Of a DNA stretch of 64,000 nt, positions 1-8,783 are shown in pieces. Position 1 is the stretch's first letter, and each line of letters begins with the position of its first letter. The notes under the pieces were generated by a model, which was not told the origin of the DNA, made no database searches, and saw only the letters and a list, made by a program, of their open reading frames with translations. The stretch covers positions 66,342-130,341 of the forward strand of contig NZ_SOGJ01000012.1 of the NCBI RefSeq assembly GCF_004402375.1, given 5' to 3'. The stretch is from Cryobacterium breve. Lineage in GTDB: Bacteria; Actinomycetota; Actinomycetes; Actinomycetales; Microbacteriaceae. Made by a program: the position numbers and the translations under genes.

Positions 1-634
1 CGATCACGTTCGACAGATAGCTGCGGGCGTCGTAGTCGAACTCGCCGCCGCAGGTGACGAGTGTGAGCCGGCCGGGGCCGGCGCGGTCGAAGATCGAGTC
101 CCAGGGGACATCCGCTTTGGTCACTGTTTGAACGGATTCCACCGCGTAGCGCCGCTCCTGGCCGTCTTCGGTGGTCACCACAATCTCGGTGCCGGCAGCC
201 GCCGAGGCCAGCTCGGCGAACGGCCCGATGTCGTAGACCAAAGAGTCGACATGGGCGGCGACGACGGTCGCCCCGGCGGCACTGGCCGGTGACGGTCCGA
301 AGCGGTACCAGGCGGCGACCGACGGGTCCCTGGGCAATTCCATCGCCCCATCGGCGGCCAGGCCCACGGGCTCGATCGCCATGTCGATTGCAAGCGACTC
401 GACACGGATGCGCTGGGGCGCCAGGGCCCTCGGAGCCTGGTTCTGGTCCAGGGCCGAACTGACGGTCGGCACCAGGTCCTCGGGGGCGGGCGCGGGCTCC
501 GGCTTCGGCGCCGGGGCGGCTGAAGTCGGCGGCACGTAGGCCGTGGAGGAGGTTGTGCTCGGGGCGGTGGTGCACCCCGTGAGCAGGACAAGAGCCACAG
601 CGAGCGCTGTGAAGGTGCCCACTGTGGCTCTCAT
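1..634 (-). CDS. Class F sortase, lipoprotein-like N-terminus (3' end outside window)
   Basis: Reading the minus strand from the ATG at 632-634 gives an open frame to the window edge (211 codons). The N-terminus is a short hydrophobic segment ending in a lipobox-like LLTGC, followed by a Pro/Thr/Ala-rich spacer. The sortase fold follows: AAHVDS supplies the expected catalytic His and TLVTCGG the catalytic Cys. The LTLVTCGG signature and about 200-residue size fit class F sortases of Actinobacteria, which act outside the membrane as transpeptidases. The catalytic Arg is probably in or just after RSYLSNV, next to the missing end. An AGAGGGA-like ribosome site precedes the ATG, 15 bases after the DUF4397 gene, so the two are probably co-transcribed. 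The truncation is only the window boundary. Confidence 0.85.
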   Translation of the reverse strand, partial: MRATVGTFTALAVALVLLTGCTTAPSTTSSTAYVPPTSAAPAPKPEPAPAPEDLVPTVSSALDQNQAPRALAPQRIRVESLAIDMAIEPVGLAADGAMELPRDPSVAAWYRFGPSPASAAGATVVAAHVDSLVYDIGPFAELASAAAGTEIVVTTEDGQERRYAVESVQTVTKADVPWDSIFDRAGPGRLTLVTCGGEFDYDARSYLSNVI

Positions 635-649
635 CGCACGATCCCTCTG

Positions 650-1489
650 CTAGCGGCGAACGGCGGACAGGCGACGCACGCCGACGACGCCTGCGGCGAT
701 CAGGCCCATCAGCACGGCGGCAAAGCCACCGACCATGAGACCCGTGGAGCCGTCCGCCTGGTTGGTGGCGACAAGACCGGCCTCACCGGCAGGGATGCTG
801 TCCGGGTTGGAGTGAAGTCCGTCAATGGTCTGAACGGCCAGGGCGAGGTTCTTGTCGGTCAGGCTGCCCCACGCGTAGACAATCGTGTTCGTGCCCTCGG
901 CGACGTTGACGTCTGCCGGGCCGATCACCGGGTCGGTCGTTCCGGTTGCGGCGACGGCGGCCGAGATAGTGCCGGCCGGCAACGTGAGCACGGATTCCTT
1001 CGGGTTCACCAGGGCGGTGATCGCGGCGGCTCCGTTGGCGAGGACATCCACCGCGGGGGCTGCTGCCACGTGGCGAACCGTCAGGCGGCCATCTCCGGCG
1101 GCGAGCTGCGAAATGTCGTTGGTGAACAGTGTCGCCGTAGGTTTTCCGGCTTCGTCGAGGTGCGCGGCGGCGGTGTAGTTCTTGCCGGCCTCGAGCGGGA
1201 GGTCGACCGGCCCGATGGCGGGCGCACTGGCATCCGCTGCGTCTGACGCGGTGATGGCCACCTTGTAGGTGCCGGCCGGCAGATCGAGTGGGCCGGCCAG
1301 GTCGCCCGGCTTGAAGTCGTCCAGGGTCAGCTTGTCGTTCACGTACACGTCGACCGTGAGGCCGGGGACTCCGTGGAGCACGGACAGCTTCGCGACGTCC
1401 TCCGCTGCCTGCGCCGGTGCGAGACCGCCGAGAGCAACAAGGGCGCCGAGGGCGCCGGCCGTCATTCCGATCTTGAGGGACTTGTGCAT
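650..1489 (-). CDS. DUF4397 domain secreted protein with C-terminal membrane anchor
   Basis: 279 residues. The start is set at the ATG 1487-1489 because AGGAGG lies 5 bases upstream; a longer in-frame start 12 codons earlier has no such site. Residues 1-29 form a Sec signal peptide ending APAQAAED. The body contains beta-rich repeats (AKLSVLHGVPGLTVDVYVND near the start, LTVRHVAAAPAVDVLANG in the middle) typical of two DUF4397 units. The C-terminus has a transmembrane helix (GGFAAVLMGLIAAGVVGV) and a positive tail (RRLSAVRR), so the protein is probably exported and anchored on the outer membrane face. The downstream sortase suggests cell-wall attachment, but no LPxTG-like motif precedes the helix. 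Its biochemical role is unknown. Confidence 0.85.
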   Translation of the reverse strand: MHKSLKIGMTAGALGALVALGGLAPAQAAEDVAKLSVLHGVPGLTVDVYVNDKLTLDDFKPGDLAGPLDLPAGTYKVAITASDAADASAPAIGPVDLPLEAGKNYTAAAHLDEAGKPTATLFTNDISQLAAGDGRLTVRHVAAAPAVDVLANGAAAITALVNPKESVLTLPAGTISAAVAATGTTDPVIGPADVNVAEGTNTIVYAWGSLTDKNLALAVQTIDGLHSNPDSIPAGEAGLVATNQADGSTGLMVGGFAAVLMGLIAAGVVGVRRLSAVRR

Positions 1490-1551
1490 CGTTTCCTCCT
1501 GCTTATGGGTCTGCGAGTGGGTCACTCTCGAGAGAGGCTGAATGCCGCTCT

Positions 1552-1580
1552 TACACTCACTTCTCCTCGGGAGCGGTCAA
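1552..1580 (-). promoter_or_regulatory. Possible promoter for DUF4397-sortase operon
   Basis: On the minus strand TTGACC (1575-1580) is followed after 17 bases by AGTGTA (1552-1557). The -35 is a 5/6 match but the -10 is poor, so this is tentative. It lies 62 bases upstream of the chosen start. Confidence 0.3.
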
Positions 1581-1636
1581 CGGATGCACGTGCATGGAAA
1601 TATTCTGAACGATACTTCGTCGCGTGTCTTGTCGCG

Positions 1637-3025
1637 CTATTTCGTTGCCGCGCTGTGCAGTGATAGGTCTCGACGGAAGATCACCAGCACCAGCACCAGA
1701 GAGAGGGCCGAGACCCCGGCCCCACCGGCGAACATCACGGGGTACCCCAGCCAGGGCTCAAGCAGGGACAGAGCCAGCGGCACGAAGAACCCCAGGTAGG
1801 TGATGCCGTAGTAGATCGCGGTCAGCCGGGCGAGGTGGTCGGGCGGCGCGATCCGCTGCACCTCCTGCAGCCCTGACACCATCATCAGTCCGTAGGCGGC
1901 GCCGAGCAGGGCCGCAGCCGGCAGGATCAGCCAGAGCCGCGGCGGGCTCACGGCCACGGATGCGAGCAGCAGAGAACCGATGGTCAGCATCAGCGCGAGC
2001 ATGATGCCCCGGGCGTTGTGGCCCGCGGTGATCCGATGGCTGAACAGCTGCAGCGACGCGCCCGCGACGAGGGCCACCACGCAGAGCAGCGCCGCGAACG
2101 CCACCGGGGCAGACGGGATCTCGGCGGCGGCGAGTGCCGGCAGGACGGCGTAGGCGGTCGTGGCCGTGCCGAAAACCCAGGGGGCCACCGGCACGATCAG
2201 AAGCAGGAACCGCGGGTAGGGCGAGGTGGCCGGGCGGGCGGGCAGCAGCGCGCCAGGCGGGGTGCGCAGCCCCTGGGACTCCGGGGTGCGCAGCCCCTGG
2301 GACTCCGGGGTGCGCAGCCCCTGGGACTCCGGGGTGCGCAGCAGTAGCAGGCCGAACACCATGGCGATGACCGTGTGCGCCGCGTAGGGCAGCATGCCGG
2401 GGAAGGGCGCCCACTGGGCCAACACGCCGGAGCTCGCCGCGCCGAGGGCGAAGCCGAGCGACAGGGCTATGGTCGCCCGCCGCGCACCAGAGGCCAGGTC
2501 GGCTCCCCGATCGAAGGGTTTGGCGGAAAGTTCCTTCACCCAGCTGGTGCCCACGGCCATGGCCAGGCCCAGGGCGACCCCGGATAGGATGCGGCCGGCC
2601 AGCAGCAGGGGAACGTTGCCTGCCGAGACGGCCAGCAGCACACTCCCGGCGATTGCGATCCACGGTGCGGGCAGCATCAGCGGCCGGCGGCCGAACCGGT
2701 CGGACAGCGGACCGGCGATGAGCAGGGCCGGGATGATGCCGAGCACGTAGGCGCCGAGCAGCAGGTTCGCGAGCTGGTTCGAGAACCCGTCGTCCTGCCG
2801 GTACATCACCAGCAGCGGGGTGAATTCGTTGCCACCCCAGGCAACGGCGAAAATCGCGGCGGCCGGTGCCAGCCAGAATCGTCTGCCCTGGGTCTTGCTC
2901 TCGGTGCTGGCGCCTGTCCCGGTGCCCGCGCCTGTCGTGCCCGCACCTGTCCCGATGCCCGCGCCTGTCGTGCCCGCACCTGTCCCGGTGCCCGACGCCA
3001 TCGCATCCTGGATGTCGATTGTCAT
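1637..3025 (-). CDS. MFS transporter with expanded coding repeats
   Basis: 462 residues when started at the ATG 3023-3025, which has a GGGGGA site just upstream; an upstream start would add 8 residues. The first roughly 45 residues are a Gly/Thr/Ala repeat tract, then about twelve hydrophobic helices. Motif A of the major facilitator superfamily (GPLSDRFGRRP) is at about residues 105-115, between helices 2 and 3. The central cytoplasmic loop carries three copies of TPESQGLR. Substrate is not predictable; the family exchanges small solutes or drugs across the cytoplasmic membrane. No co-directional gene is close enough to define an operon. The repeats are multiples of three bases, so changes in copy number would alter length but not frame. 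Confidence 0.85.
   Translation of the reverse strand: MTIDIQDAMASGTGTGAGTTGAGIGTGAGTTGAGTGTGASTESKTQGRRFWLAPAAAIFAVAWGGNEFTPLLVMYRQDDGFSNQLANLLLGAYVLGIIPALLIAGPLSDRFGRRPLMLPAPWIAIAGSVLLAVSAGNVPLLLAGRILSGVALGLAMAVGTSWVKELSAKPFDRGADLASGARRATIALSLGFALGAASSGVLAQWAPFPGMLPYAAHTVIAMVFGLLLLRTPESQGLRTPESQGLRTPESQGLRTPPGALLPARPATSPYPRFLLLIVPVAPWVFGTATTAYAVLPALAAAEIPSAPVAFAALLCVVALVAGASLQLFSHRITAGHNARGIMLALMLTIGSLLLASVAVSPPRLWLILPAAALLGAAYGLMMVSGLQEVQRIAPPDHLARLTAIYYGITYLGFFVPLALSLLEPWLGYPVMFAGGAGVSALSLVLVLVIFRRDLSLHSAATK
2261..2340. repeat. 24-bp tandem repeat inside the MFS gene
   Basis: Three identical 24-bp copies at 2261-2284, 2285-2308 and 2309-2332, plus an 8-base partial copy. Translated on minus they give TPESQGLR repeats in the loop between the two six-helix halves of the transporter. 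Confidence 0.95.
2910..2993. repeat. 33-bp tandem repeat at the MFS N-terminus
   Basis: Two near-identical 33-bp units (2928-2960 and 2961-2993, one difference) with an upstream partial copy. They encode the GTGAGTTGAG-type low-complexity start of the MFS protein. Confidence 0.85.
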
Positions 3026-3150
3026 GACGGTCCCCCGGTCGGCATTCAACGGGCTCGCCAGCGAGGCCCCTTCTTCTCCAGCCTACGGGAGGCAGCCCCG
3101 GCAAGGCCGAGCCCGGCAGGGCAGGGCCCAAGGCCGAGCCTGCCCGTGTG

Positions 3151-3252
3151 GCCAACTCAGGACATCCGTTATCTGGGTGGCCCTGCCGCCCCAGACCAGT
3201 GCGCAACCCGCACGGATGTCCGGCCCCGCCCGGTCAGATCTCCTGAGTTAGC
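3151..3252. repeat. Nested inverted repeat upstream of the MFS gene
   Basis: Arm GCCAACTCAGGA at 3151-3162 pairs with TCCTGAGTTAGC at 3241-3252 (one mismatch), and GACATCCG at 3161-3168 pairs with CGGATGTC at 3213-3220. No coding sequence covers it convincingly. It could form a cruciform or RNA hairpin; function unknown. Confidence 0.7.
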
Positions 3253-3357
3253 CCCGCCACCCGCCACCCGCCGGTTGCAGCGCTGCAGCCTCTGCCCGGG
3301 GCGAAGCGGCTCGTCTGCGGTTGGGACAGGCACCACGCGCTCCGCCCCGTGGAACGA

Positions 3358-3440
3358 ACGAATTCGACGGAGATTTTGGGAGAAATGCCAGTTTCCGGAG
3401 GTGTTGAGGGCGATATGGGCAAAATCTCCGTCGAATTCGT
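3358..3440. repeat. Type A palindromic element, copy 1
   Basis: A perfect 21-bp inverted repeat: left arm 3358-3378, right arm 3420-3440, core GAATTCGACGGAGATTTTG, separated by 41 bp. It sits just beyond the stop codon of the hydrolase gene (3454), so it could end transcription. A second, slightly diverged copy is at 59362-59446. Confidence 0.9.
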
Positions 3441-3453
3441 CAGGGGCGGGGGC

Positions 3454-4323
3454 TCAGTCCAGAAAGTGCAGCGCCGCCCGCTTGAACTCGCGAGAGGTGA
3501 GCGTGTTCACGTGGTCCCGGCCCGCCAGTTCGAGGTACTCGGATCCGCGCGCGCGGGCGACCTCTGCAACGCCTGCCGGGATGGAATCGGCGCCGCCCGC
3601 GACGTAGAGCACGGGAATCTCGGCCGGCACGTCGAGCGAGGAACCGGCCACCCCGCCGACGCAGGCCACGAGGGCCTCACGATCGGCGCCGGCGGTGATC
3701 GCTGCTCCGAGTACGGCCGCGATCGACGGGTCTGCGGAAACGGTGCCATCGGTCACGAACCGGCGCACGGCATCCGGATGCCACGTCTCGAACAGTTCGT
3801 CAGGCCCGGCCCCACCGAGCACCAGGTGGTGCACCCGATCCGGAGCCAGCCGCGCGAGCGCCGCCGCCACGCGCGCGCCCATCGAGTAGGCGATCACGTC
3901 CACCTGCTCGAGCCCCAGGGCGTCGAGCACCACGACGAGGTCAGCGGCCAGCTGCCGAGGCAGGTAGTCGTCGACCCGATGCGGCTTGTCGCTCCGGCCG
4001 TGCCCGCGCAGATCGGGTGTGATTACGCCGCGGCCCGCATCCTGCACGGCCCGCACCCAGCCAGTGCCAGCCCAGGTGACCTGCGCCGTGGACGCGAACC
4101 CGTGCACGAGCAGCACCGGGCGGTCCCCGGGCACAAAACCGTAGGCTATCCGAACACCGTCTAGGCGACGGGCGAAGAGCACTCCGCCCGCGGACGTCGA
4201 ATCAGCCGATCCGGCGAAACCAGCCGACCCACCCGACCCGCCAAACCCACCCGACCCGCCCGATCCCGCTGACCCGCCCGATCCGACCATTCCGGTCACG
4301 CCCGCCGGCCCTCCCGCACCCAC
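3454..4323 (-). CDS. Alpha/beta hydrolase with Gly/Ser-rich N-terminus
   Basis: 289 residues from the GTG at 4321-4323, which directly abuts the TAG stop of the upstream nicotinamidase gene. The true start could be further in, since the first about 45 residues are a Gly/Ser/Ala repeat encoded by a CCCGA-rich microsatellite. The hydrolase fold follows: oxyanion motif LLVHGFAS, nucleophile S147 in AYSMGA, D246 in GGADSIP and H271 in GRDHVN make a full catalytic triad. Length and pattern fit a generic cytoplasmic esterase/epoxide-hydrolase-like enzyme; substrate unknown. The abutting arrangement suggests translational coupling with the nicotinamidase. Confidence 0.85.
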   Translation of the reverse strand: MGAGGPAGVTGMVGSGGSAGSGGSGGFGGSGGSAGFAGSADSTSAGGVLFARRLDGVRIAYGFVPGDRPVLLVHGFASTAQVTWAGTGWVRAVQDAGRGVITPDLRGHGRSDKPHRVDDYLPRQLAADLVVVLDALGLEQVDVIAYSMGARVAAALARLAPDRVHHLVLGGAGPDELFETWHPDAVRRFVTDGTVSADPSIAAVLGAAITAGADREALVACVGGVAGSSLDVPAEIPVLYVAGGADSIPAGVAEVARARGSEYLELAGRDHVNTLTSREFKRAALHFLD

Positions 4324-4914
4324 CTAGGCGACCACGTCGGAGGTGACGAGGAGGGCGCCGGCGTGGCCCAGCTCGGCCAGGGCGGCGTTGCTCGATTCCC
4401 GGGCGACACCGGCGACCAGGTCGGTCAGCACGCGCACGTGCTGACCGTGTTCGAGGGCGTCCAGGCCCGAGGCGCGAACGCAGTGGTCGGTGGCCAGCCC
4501 GACGATGTCGATGTCGGTTACCCCGTTGGCGATCAGCAGTTCGCCCGTCTTCTCGCCTCCCTCGGAGACGCCGTCGAAGATCGAATAGCCGGCCTCCCCC
4601 TGGCCCTTGCGAATGTGGATGGTCGTGTCCGCTACCAGCAGCGACGGGTGGTACTCCGCGCCGAGGGTGTCCGCTACGCAGTGCACGGGCCAGGTCTCCG
4701 TGTAGTCGGGTTCTCCCTCCCGCGCGAAGTGGCCGCCGTTGTCACTGTCGGGGTCGTGCCAGTCTCGGGAGGCGAAGATCACGTCATAGGCCTCCGGATG
4801 TTCCAGGAGCAGCGCGCTGATCCCCGCGGCCACCGCAGACCCACCCTCCACTGCGAGGGCCCCGCCCTCGGTGAAGTCATTTTGAACGTCGATGATGAAC
4901 AGGGCCCTGGTCAC
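4324..4914 (-). CDS. pncA: Nicotinamidase
   Basis: 196 residues, a cysteine hydrolase of the isochorismatase fold. The catalytic triad is visible as D9 (FIIDVQNDF), K103 (IRKGQG) and C145 (GLATDHCVRAS). D51 and H53 in SRDWHDP are the expected metal ligands. The family deamidates nicotinamide to nicotinic acid in NAD salvage in the cytoplasm, and the sequence has the full length and all core motifs. It is followed without a gap by the alpha/beta hydrolase and preceded 28 bases away by the PBP4-like gene on the same strand. Confidence 0.92.
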   Translation of the reverse strand: MTRALFIIDVQNDFTEGGALAVEGGSAVAAGISALLLEHPEAYDVIFASRDWHDPDSDNGGHFAREGEPDYTETWPVHCVADTLGAEYHPSLLVADTTIHIRKGQGEAGYSIFDGVSEGGEKTGELLIANGVTDIDIVGLATDHCVRASGLDALEHGQHVRVLTDLVAGVARESSNAALAELGHAGALLVTSDVVA

Positions 4915-4942
4915 GGACTACTCCTTCTCTCGCCGGTTGAGT

Positions 4943-6379
4943 TCAGGAGTTCGACAGGTTGCCGCCACAGCGGAAGAATCCCGCGGCAATGGTGTCGAGC
5001 GCCTGCTTCGCATTATCGCTCACATCCCCAAGGGCGTAAACGGCGAAGGTGAGCGGCGTGCCGTCGGCCGCCCGGATGACGCCGGACAGCGTGTAGCCGG
5101 TATCGATCCAGCCCGTCTTGGCGAAGACGGCACCGTCGGCCACCGCGTTGTCTCCCGTGAATCGGTCGCTGTAGGACAGCGACCCGGTGGGTCCGCCGGC
5201 CACCGGCAGCCCGTCGAAGATCACGCCGAGGTTGCCATCGCGCGCGTTGATCTTCACGAACAGTCGGGCGAGGTAGGCCGGCGGGACGGCGTTGTCGTCG
5301 CTGAGACCCGAGCCGTCCCGGATGACGATCCCGGTCGTGTCGACGCCGTAGGAGTCGAGCGCGGTGACGATCGACTCCTGCAGGGCGCCGAAGGTGTTGC
5401 CGGCCCCCGATTCCACCGCAACGAGTCGGGCGAGCATCTCGGCGAGCGCGTTGTCCGACACGATCAACGACTGCCCGATCAGCACAGACACGGGTTGGGA
5501 CTGCACCGTGGCGAGCGCGGCAGCCCCGGCCGGGGCGGTGCCGCGGCTGATCTTCACGTCGCCGCCGAGCGCATCGGCGAAGGCCTGCCCGGCACGTCCG
5601 ACCGGGTCGGTGCTGCGGGCCGAGGTGTGCCGCGACGGGTCGTCCCGATCGCCGTCGACCTGGAGGGCGGTCACGTCGGGCATCGACCCGGCGTTGCGTT
5701 CCAGCTCGTCCCAGCTCGGTTCCCAGCCGGGGCCATCGAAGAGCGAGGAGTCCAGCACGAGCGAGGTGATCGGCGGGTTGACCGGGTTGGCCTGCCAGGC
5801 GGCGAGGGTCTGGTGGGCGAGATCGTCGAGGTGGGCGGCGCCGGGATAGACGGACTCGGTGCCGGTGGGCAGCCGGGTCAGGGTCACGTCTCCCCCGCCG
5901 ATCAGAACGACCGAGCCTGGCTCGCTGCCGGCGACGACGGTGGTCCTGACCCGGTGGTCCGGTCCGAGCACGTCGAGCGCGGCGGCGCTGGTCAGCACCT
6001 TCAGCACGCTCGCGGTGCGTGACGGTGTGCTGCCGCCGCGGTCGAAGAGCACCTCGCCGGTGGTGGCGTTCCGCACCTGAGCCTGAAAGTTCGCCAACCT
6101 CGGGTCGGCGGCGAGAGCCGCGACCGAGCAGGTGCGCAAGGCGCTGGCCGCGGAGGCGTCGGCGGGCACCGGGCGTCCGGGGGCAAGGGTCGGCGTGGTC
6201 AGGCTGTCGTTCGATTTCACCGCGGCGACGGATGCCGTGGCGGCCGCCTCCGGGGCACGGGTCGCGGCCCCGGCAGCGAAGGCTCCGGTGCCCAGCAGCA
6301 GCACCGCGACGGCGACAGCCGTGACTCGTGTGCGCAGGGGCGTCAGTTCTTCCACCCGAGCACTGTACCTGCCGCGCAT
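4943..6379 (-). CDS. dacB: D-alanyl-D-alanine carboxypeptidase, PBP4 (DacB) family
   Basis: 478 residues from the ATG at 6377-6379, preceded by GAGGG at about 8 bases; a GTG five codons earlier is an alternative. An N-terminal hydrophobic segment (VTAVAVAVLLLGTGAFAAGA) acts as signal or anchor, so the enzyme works on peptidoglycan outside the membrane. The three penicillin-binding motifs are in order: SVLK (about residue 124), SDN (about 308) and KTG (about 421), the wide first spacing being typical of the PBP4/S13 peptidase family. It should remove the terminal D-Ala and perhaps cut cross-links. In many actinobacteria dacB lies by tilS/hpt; that context is not seen here. Confidence 0.9.
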   Translation of the reverse strand: MRGRYSARVEELTPLRTRVTAVAVAVLLLGTGAFAAGAATRAPEAAATASVAAVKSNDSLTTPTLAPGRPVPADASAASALRTCSVAALAADPRLANFQAQVRNATTGEVLFDRGGSTPSRTASVLKVLTSAAALDVLGPDHRVRTTVVAGSEPGSVVLIGGGDVTLTRLPTGTESVYPGAAHLDDLAHQTLAAWQANPVNPPITSLVLDSSLFDGPGWEPSWDELERNAGSMPDVTALQVDGDRDDPSRHTSARSTDPVGRAGQAFADALGGDVKISRGTAPAGAAALATVQSQPVSVLIGQSLIVSDNALAEMLARLVAVESGAGNTFGALQESIVTALDSYGVDTTGIVIRDGSGLSDDNAVPPAYLARLFVKINARDGNLGVIFDGLPVAGGPTGSLSYSDRFTGDNAVADGAVFAKTGWIDTGYTLSGVIRAADGTPLTFAVYALGDVSDNAKQALDTIAAGFFRCGGNLSNS

Positions 6380-6407
6380 GTGAGGCACCCTCACTCGGGC
6401 GCGGCGG

Positions 6408-8690
6408 CTAGCCCGTGGCGGTTATGGCGGCCTGCCGGGCCCTGAACCAGGAGGCCAGCGCGGCGGCCGGCAGCGGGCGTGAGATGTAGAACCCCTGCGC
6501 CTCGTCGCAGCCGTAGCCGATCAGCGCGGCGTAGGCGATCGCATCCTCGACACCCTCGGCCACCATCCGCACGCCGAGACTGTGCGCAAGTTCGACGATG
6601 GAGGCCACCAGGGCGGCGGCTCTCTCGTCGTCCGCCATGGGGAAGACGAAAGACTTGTCGAGCTTGAGCTCGTCGATCGGGAGGTCCCTGAGATAGGCCA
6701 GGGAACTGTAACCGGTACCGAAATCGTCCACCGCGATGCGGATCCCGCTCTCGCGCAGGCGCCACAGGATCTCCCGCGCCCGGGCCCGGTCTTCCATCAG
6801 GAAGTCCTCGGTGATCTCCAGCATCAGGTCGGACGGCGCCAAGCCGCGCATCTGCACCATGGCGCTGATGCTTTCGGGCAGGTCGGCCTCGATCAGCGAG
6901 CTGGCGGACATATTCACCGCGACGGTCAGGGGCCGACCCTCGACCCGCCAGGCCAGGGCCTGATCGAGCGCTTTGACCAGCACGATCCGGGTCAGCTCAC
7001 GCATGAGCCCGGCGTCTTCGGCCAGGGGCAGGAACGCATCGGGGGGCAGCAGACCTCGGGTCGGGTGCTGCCAGCGCACGAGCGCCTCCACGCCGTGCAC
7101 GTGGCCGGTGCCGAGTTCGACCTTGGGCTGGTAGTGCAGAACGAGCTCGTCGGAGGCGAAGGCACGCCGCAAGTCTTCCAGCATCCGTAGCCGGGAATCG
7201 CCGTGCATGTCGTCGGTGCAGGTGAAGACGTGGTGCCCGCTGCGCGAGGTCGTGGCCTTGGCCTTGTACATGGCCATGTCGGCCTTGCGCAGAAGCACCT
7301 TGAGGGTGTCGCCCTGGTCGGGGAACAGGGCGATGCCGATGCTGACGTTGGTCTCGATCGCGATGCCCTCGAGGGTGAACGGCCGGGCCAGAACGGCCTG
7401 CAGCTTCTCCGCCACCTCCACCGCCTGATCGTGGCCGGCATCGCGCAGCATGATCGCGAACTCGTCCCCGCCGAGGCGGGCGAGCAGGTCCCCGGGCCGC
7501 AGTTCCCCGTTCAGGCGGGAGCCCACCTGCACCAGCAGTAGGTCGCCGGCGTCGTGGCCGAGGCTGTCGTTCACTTCCTTGAACCGGTCCAAGTCCAGCA
7601 GCAGCAGCGCACAGCGGGTGTCGCTCGCCGGGTACAGGTAACCGGCTGCCTCGGCGTAGAGGGCCCGCCGGTTCGGCAGCCCGGTCAGGTCGTCGGTGCG
7701 CGCCTGGCGGCGAAGGTCAGCCATCCGTCCGAGTTGGCGGGATGCGAGTTGGGTGCGCACGGCGCCGACCACCAGGGTCACTCCGGCGAGGACCACGGCC
7801 GAGGTGGAGATCGGCACCTGGGTGCCCAGCACGAGCACCGTCATCCCCGCCACCGACGCCAGGCCCGGAACGGCCAGCGTCCACGCCCCGCTCAGGGCCC
7901 GACCGCCGACGGTCCCCGTGTGCGCCAAATCCCAGATCCAGGCAGCCGTCAGGGTGAGGCCGATGGCCCAGCCGGCGTCCAGCGGGGTGCCGAACACGTA
8001 GGAGTCGGCGGCGACCTGGAACGCGTAGACGGCGTCGCTCACCGTGAAGATCACCAGGCCCAGCGCGAGGAAAAACCACCGGCGCCCCAGGTTGAGCCCG
8101 CGGGCCGCGGCGATCCCTATGATGACCGAGACCAGGACGAGGTCGAACAGGGGGTAGCTGACGGCCACCACGATGGCCAGGGACGGAGGGCCGGCCACCG
8201 CGGATTCGAAGGTCGGCGCCATCAGAACAGCCAACACGGATGCCGCCCCGAGCGAGCCCAGGGCACCGTCCATGAGCACGGACCGGGGCATCGGAAGCAG
8301 CTGACGATGCACCAAAACCACCAGCCCCGCCAGCAGCAGCGCATAGAACAGCATGTAGCCCAGGTCGGCGAACGACGGATACGGCAGCGTTTCCGCTCCC
8401 CCGAGGAGAAAGTAGGTATTGGCGAGCCCGAAAATGGTGACGGCTGACGCGGCCAGGACCAGCGGCATCCGCTCCCTGGTGGCGCGGGACACGGCGATCC
8501 AGCAGATCAGGGCAGGAGTCAGCTCGGTGATCACCCAGAGCCCGCCCGTGATCAGCGCACCGAAACCACCGACCAGTAGGCACACCACGTAGGTGATCAG
8601 GAGCAGCCAGGTGCTTCCGAGCAGCCAGCGATCGGCACGGCGGCGACCGTCACGGGAGTCCGGACGGCCCGTGTGCGCGGTAGCGTGCAT
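6408..8690 (-). CDS. Membrane GGDEF-EAL protein 1 (cyclic-di-GMP turnover)
   Basis: 760 residues from the ATG at 8688-8690, chosen because AGGGGGG is directly upstream; a GTG 25 codons earlier lacks a good site. The first about 310 residues form roughly nine or ten transmembrane helices, a likely integral-membrane sensor. A GGDEF domain follows with intact RLGGDEF (about residues 407-411) and an RPGD inhibitory I-site five residues before it. The EAL domain keeps EALVRW, VNMS, ITEDF, DDFGTGYSSL, KLDKSF and AEGVED, so both synthesis and hydrolysis of cyclic-di-GMP are plausible. It is a tandem paralogue of the next upstream gene. Confidence 0.92.
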   Translation of the reverse strand: MHATAHTGRPDSRDGRRRADRWLLGSTWLLLITYVVCLLVGGFGALITGGLWVITELTPALICWIAVSRATRERMPLVLAASAVTIFGLANTYFLLGGAETLPYPSFADLGYMLFYALLLAGLVVLVHRQLLPMPRSVLMDGALGSLGAASVLAVLMAPTFESAVAGPPSLAIVVAVSYPLFDLVLVSVIIGIAAARGLNLGRRWFFLALGLVIFTVSDAVYAFQVAADSYVFGTPLDAGWAIGLTLTAAWIWDLAHTGTVGGRALSGAWTLAVPGLASVAGMTVLVLGTQVPISTSAVVLAGVTLVVGAVRTQLASRQLGRMADLRRQARTDDLTGLPNRRALYAEAAGYLYPASDTRCALLLLDLDRFKEVNDSLGHDAGDLLLVQVGSRLNGELRPGDLLARLGGDEFAIMLRDAGHDQAVEVAEKLQAVLARPFTLEGIAIETNVSIGIALFPDQGDTLKVLLRKADMAMYKAKATTSRSGHHVFTCTDDMHGDSRLRMLEDLRRAFASDELVLHYQPKVELGTGHVHGVEALVRWQHPTRGLLPPDAFLPLAEDAGLMRELTRIVLVKALDQALAWRVEGRPLTVAVNMSASSLIEADLPESISAMVQMRGLAPSDLMLEITEDFLMEDRARAREILWRLRESGIRIAVDDFGTGYSSLAYLRDLPIDELKLDKSFVFPMADDERAAALVASIVELAHSLGVRMVAEGVEDAIAYAALIGYGCDEAQGFYISRPLPAAALASWFRARQAAITATG

Positions 8691-8783
8691 AGGCCCCCCT
8701 GCCGTTTCCACAACGCTAGCGGAGCCCGCGTGGGCCGAAGTGCCAGCAGGAGTGCCTACTTTCACCCCAGAAGGGGGGTGGCA

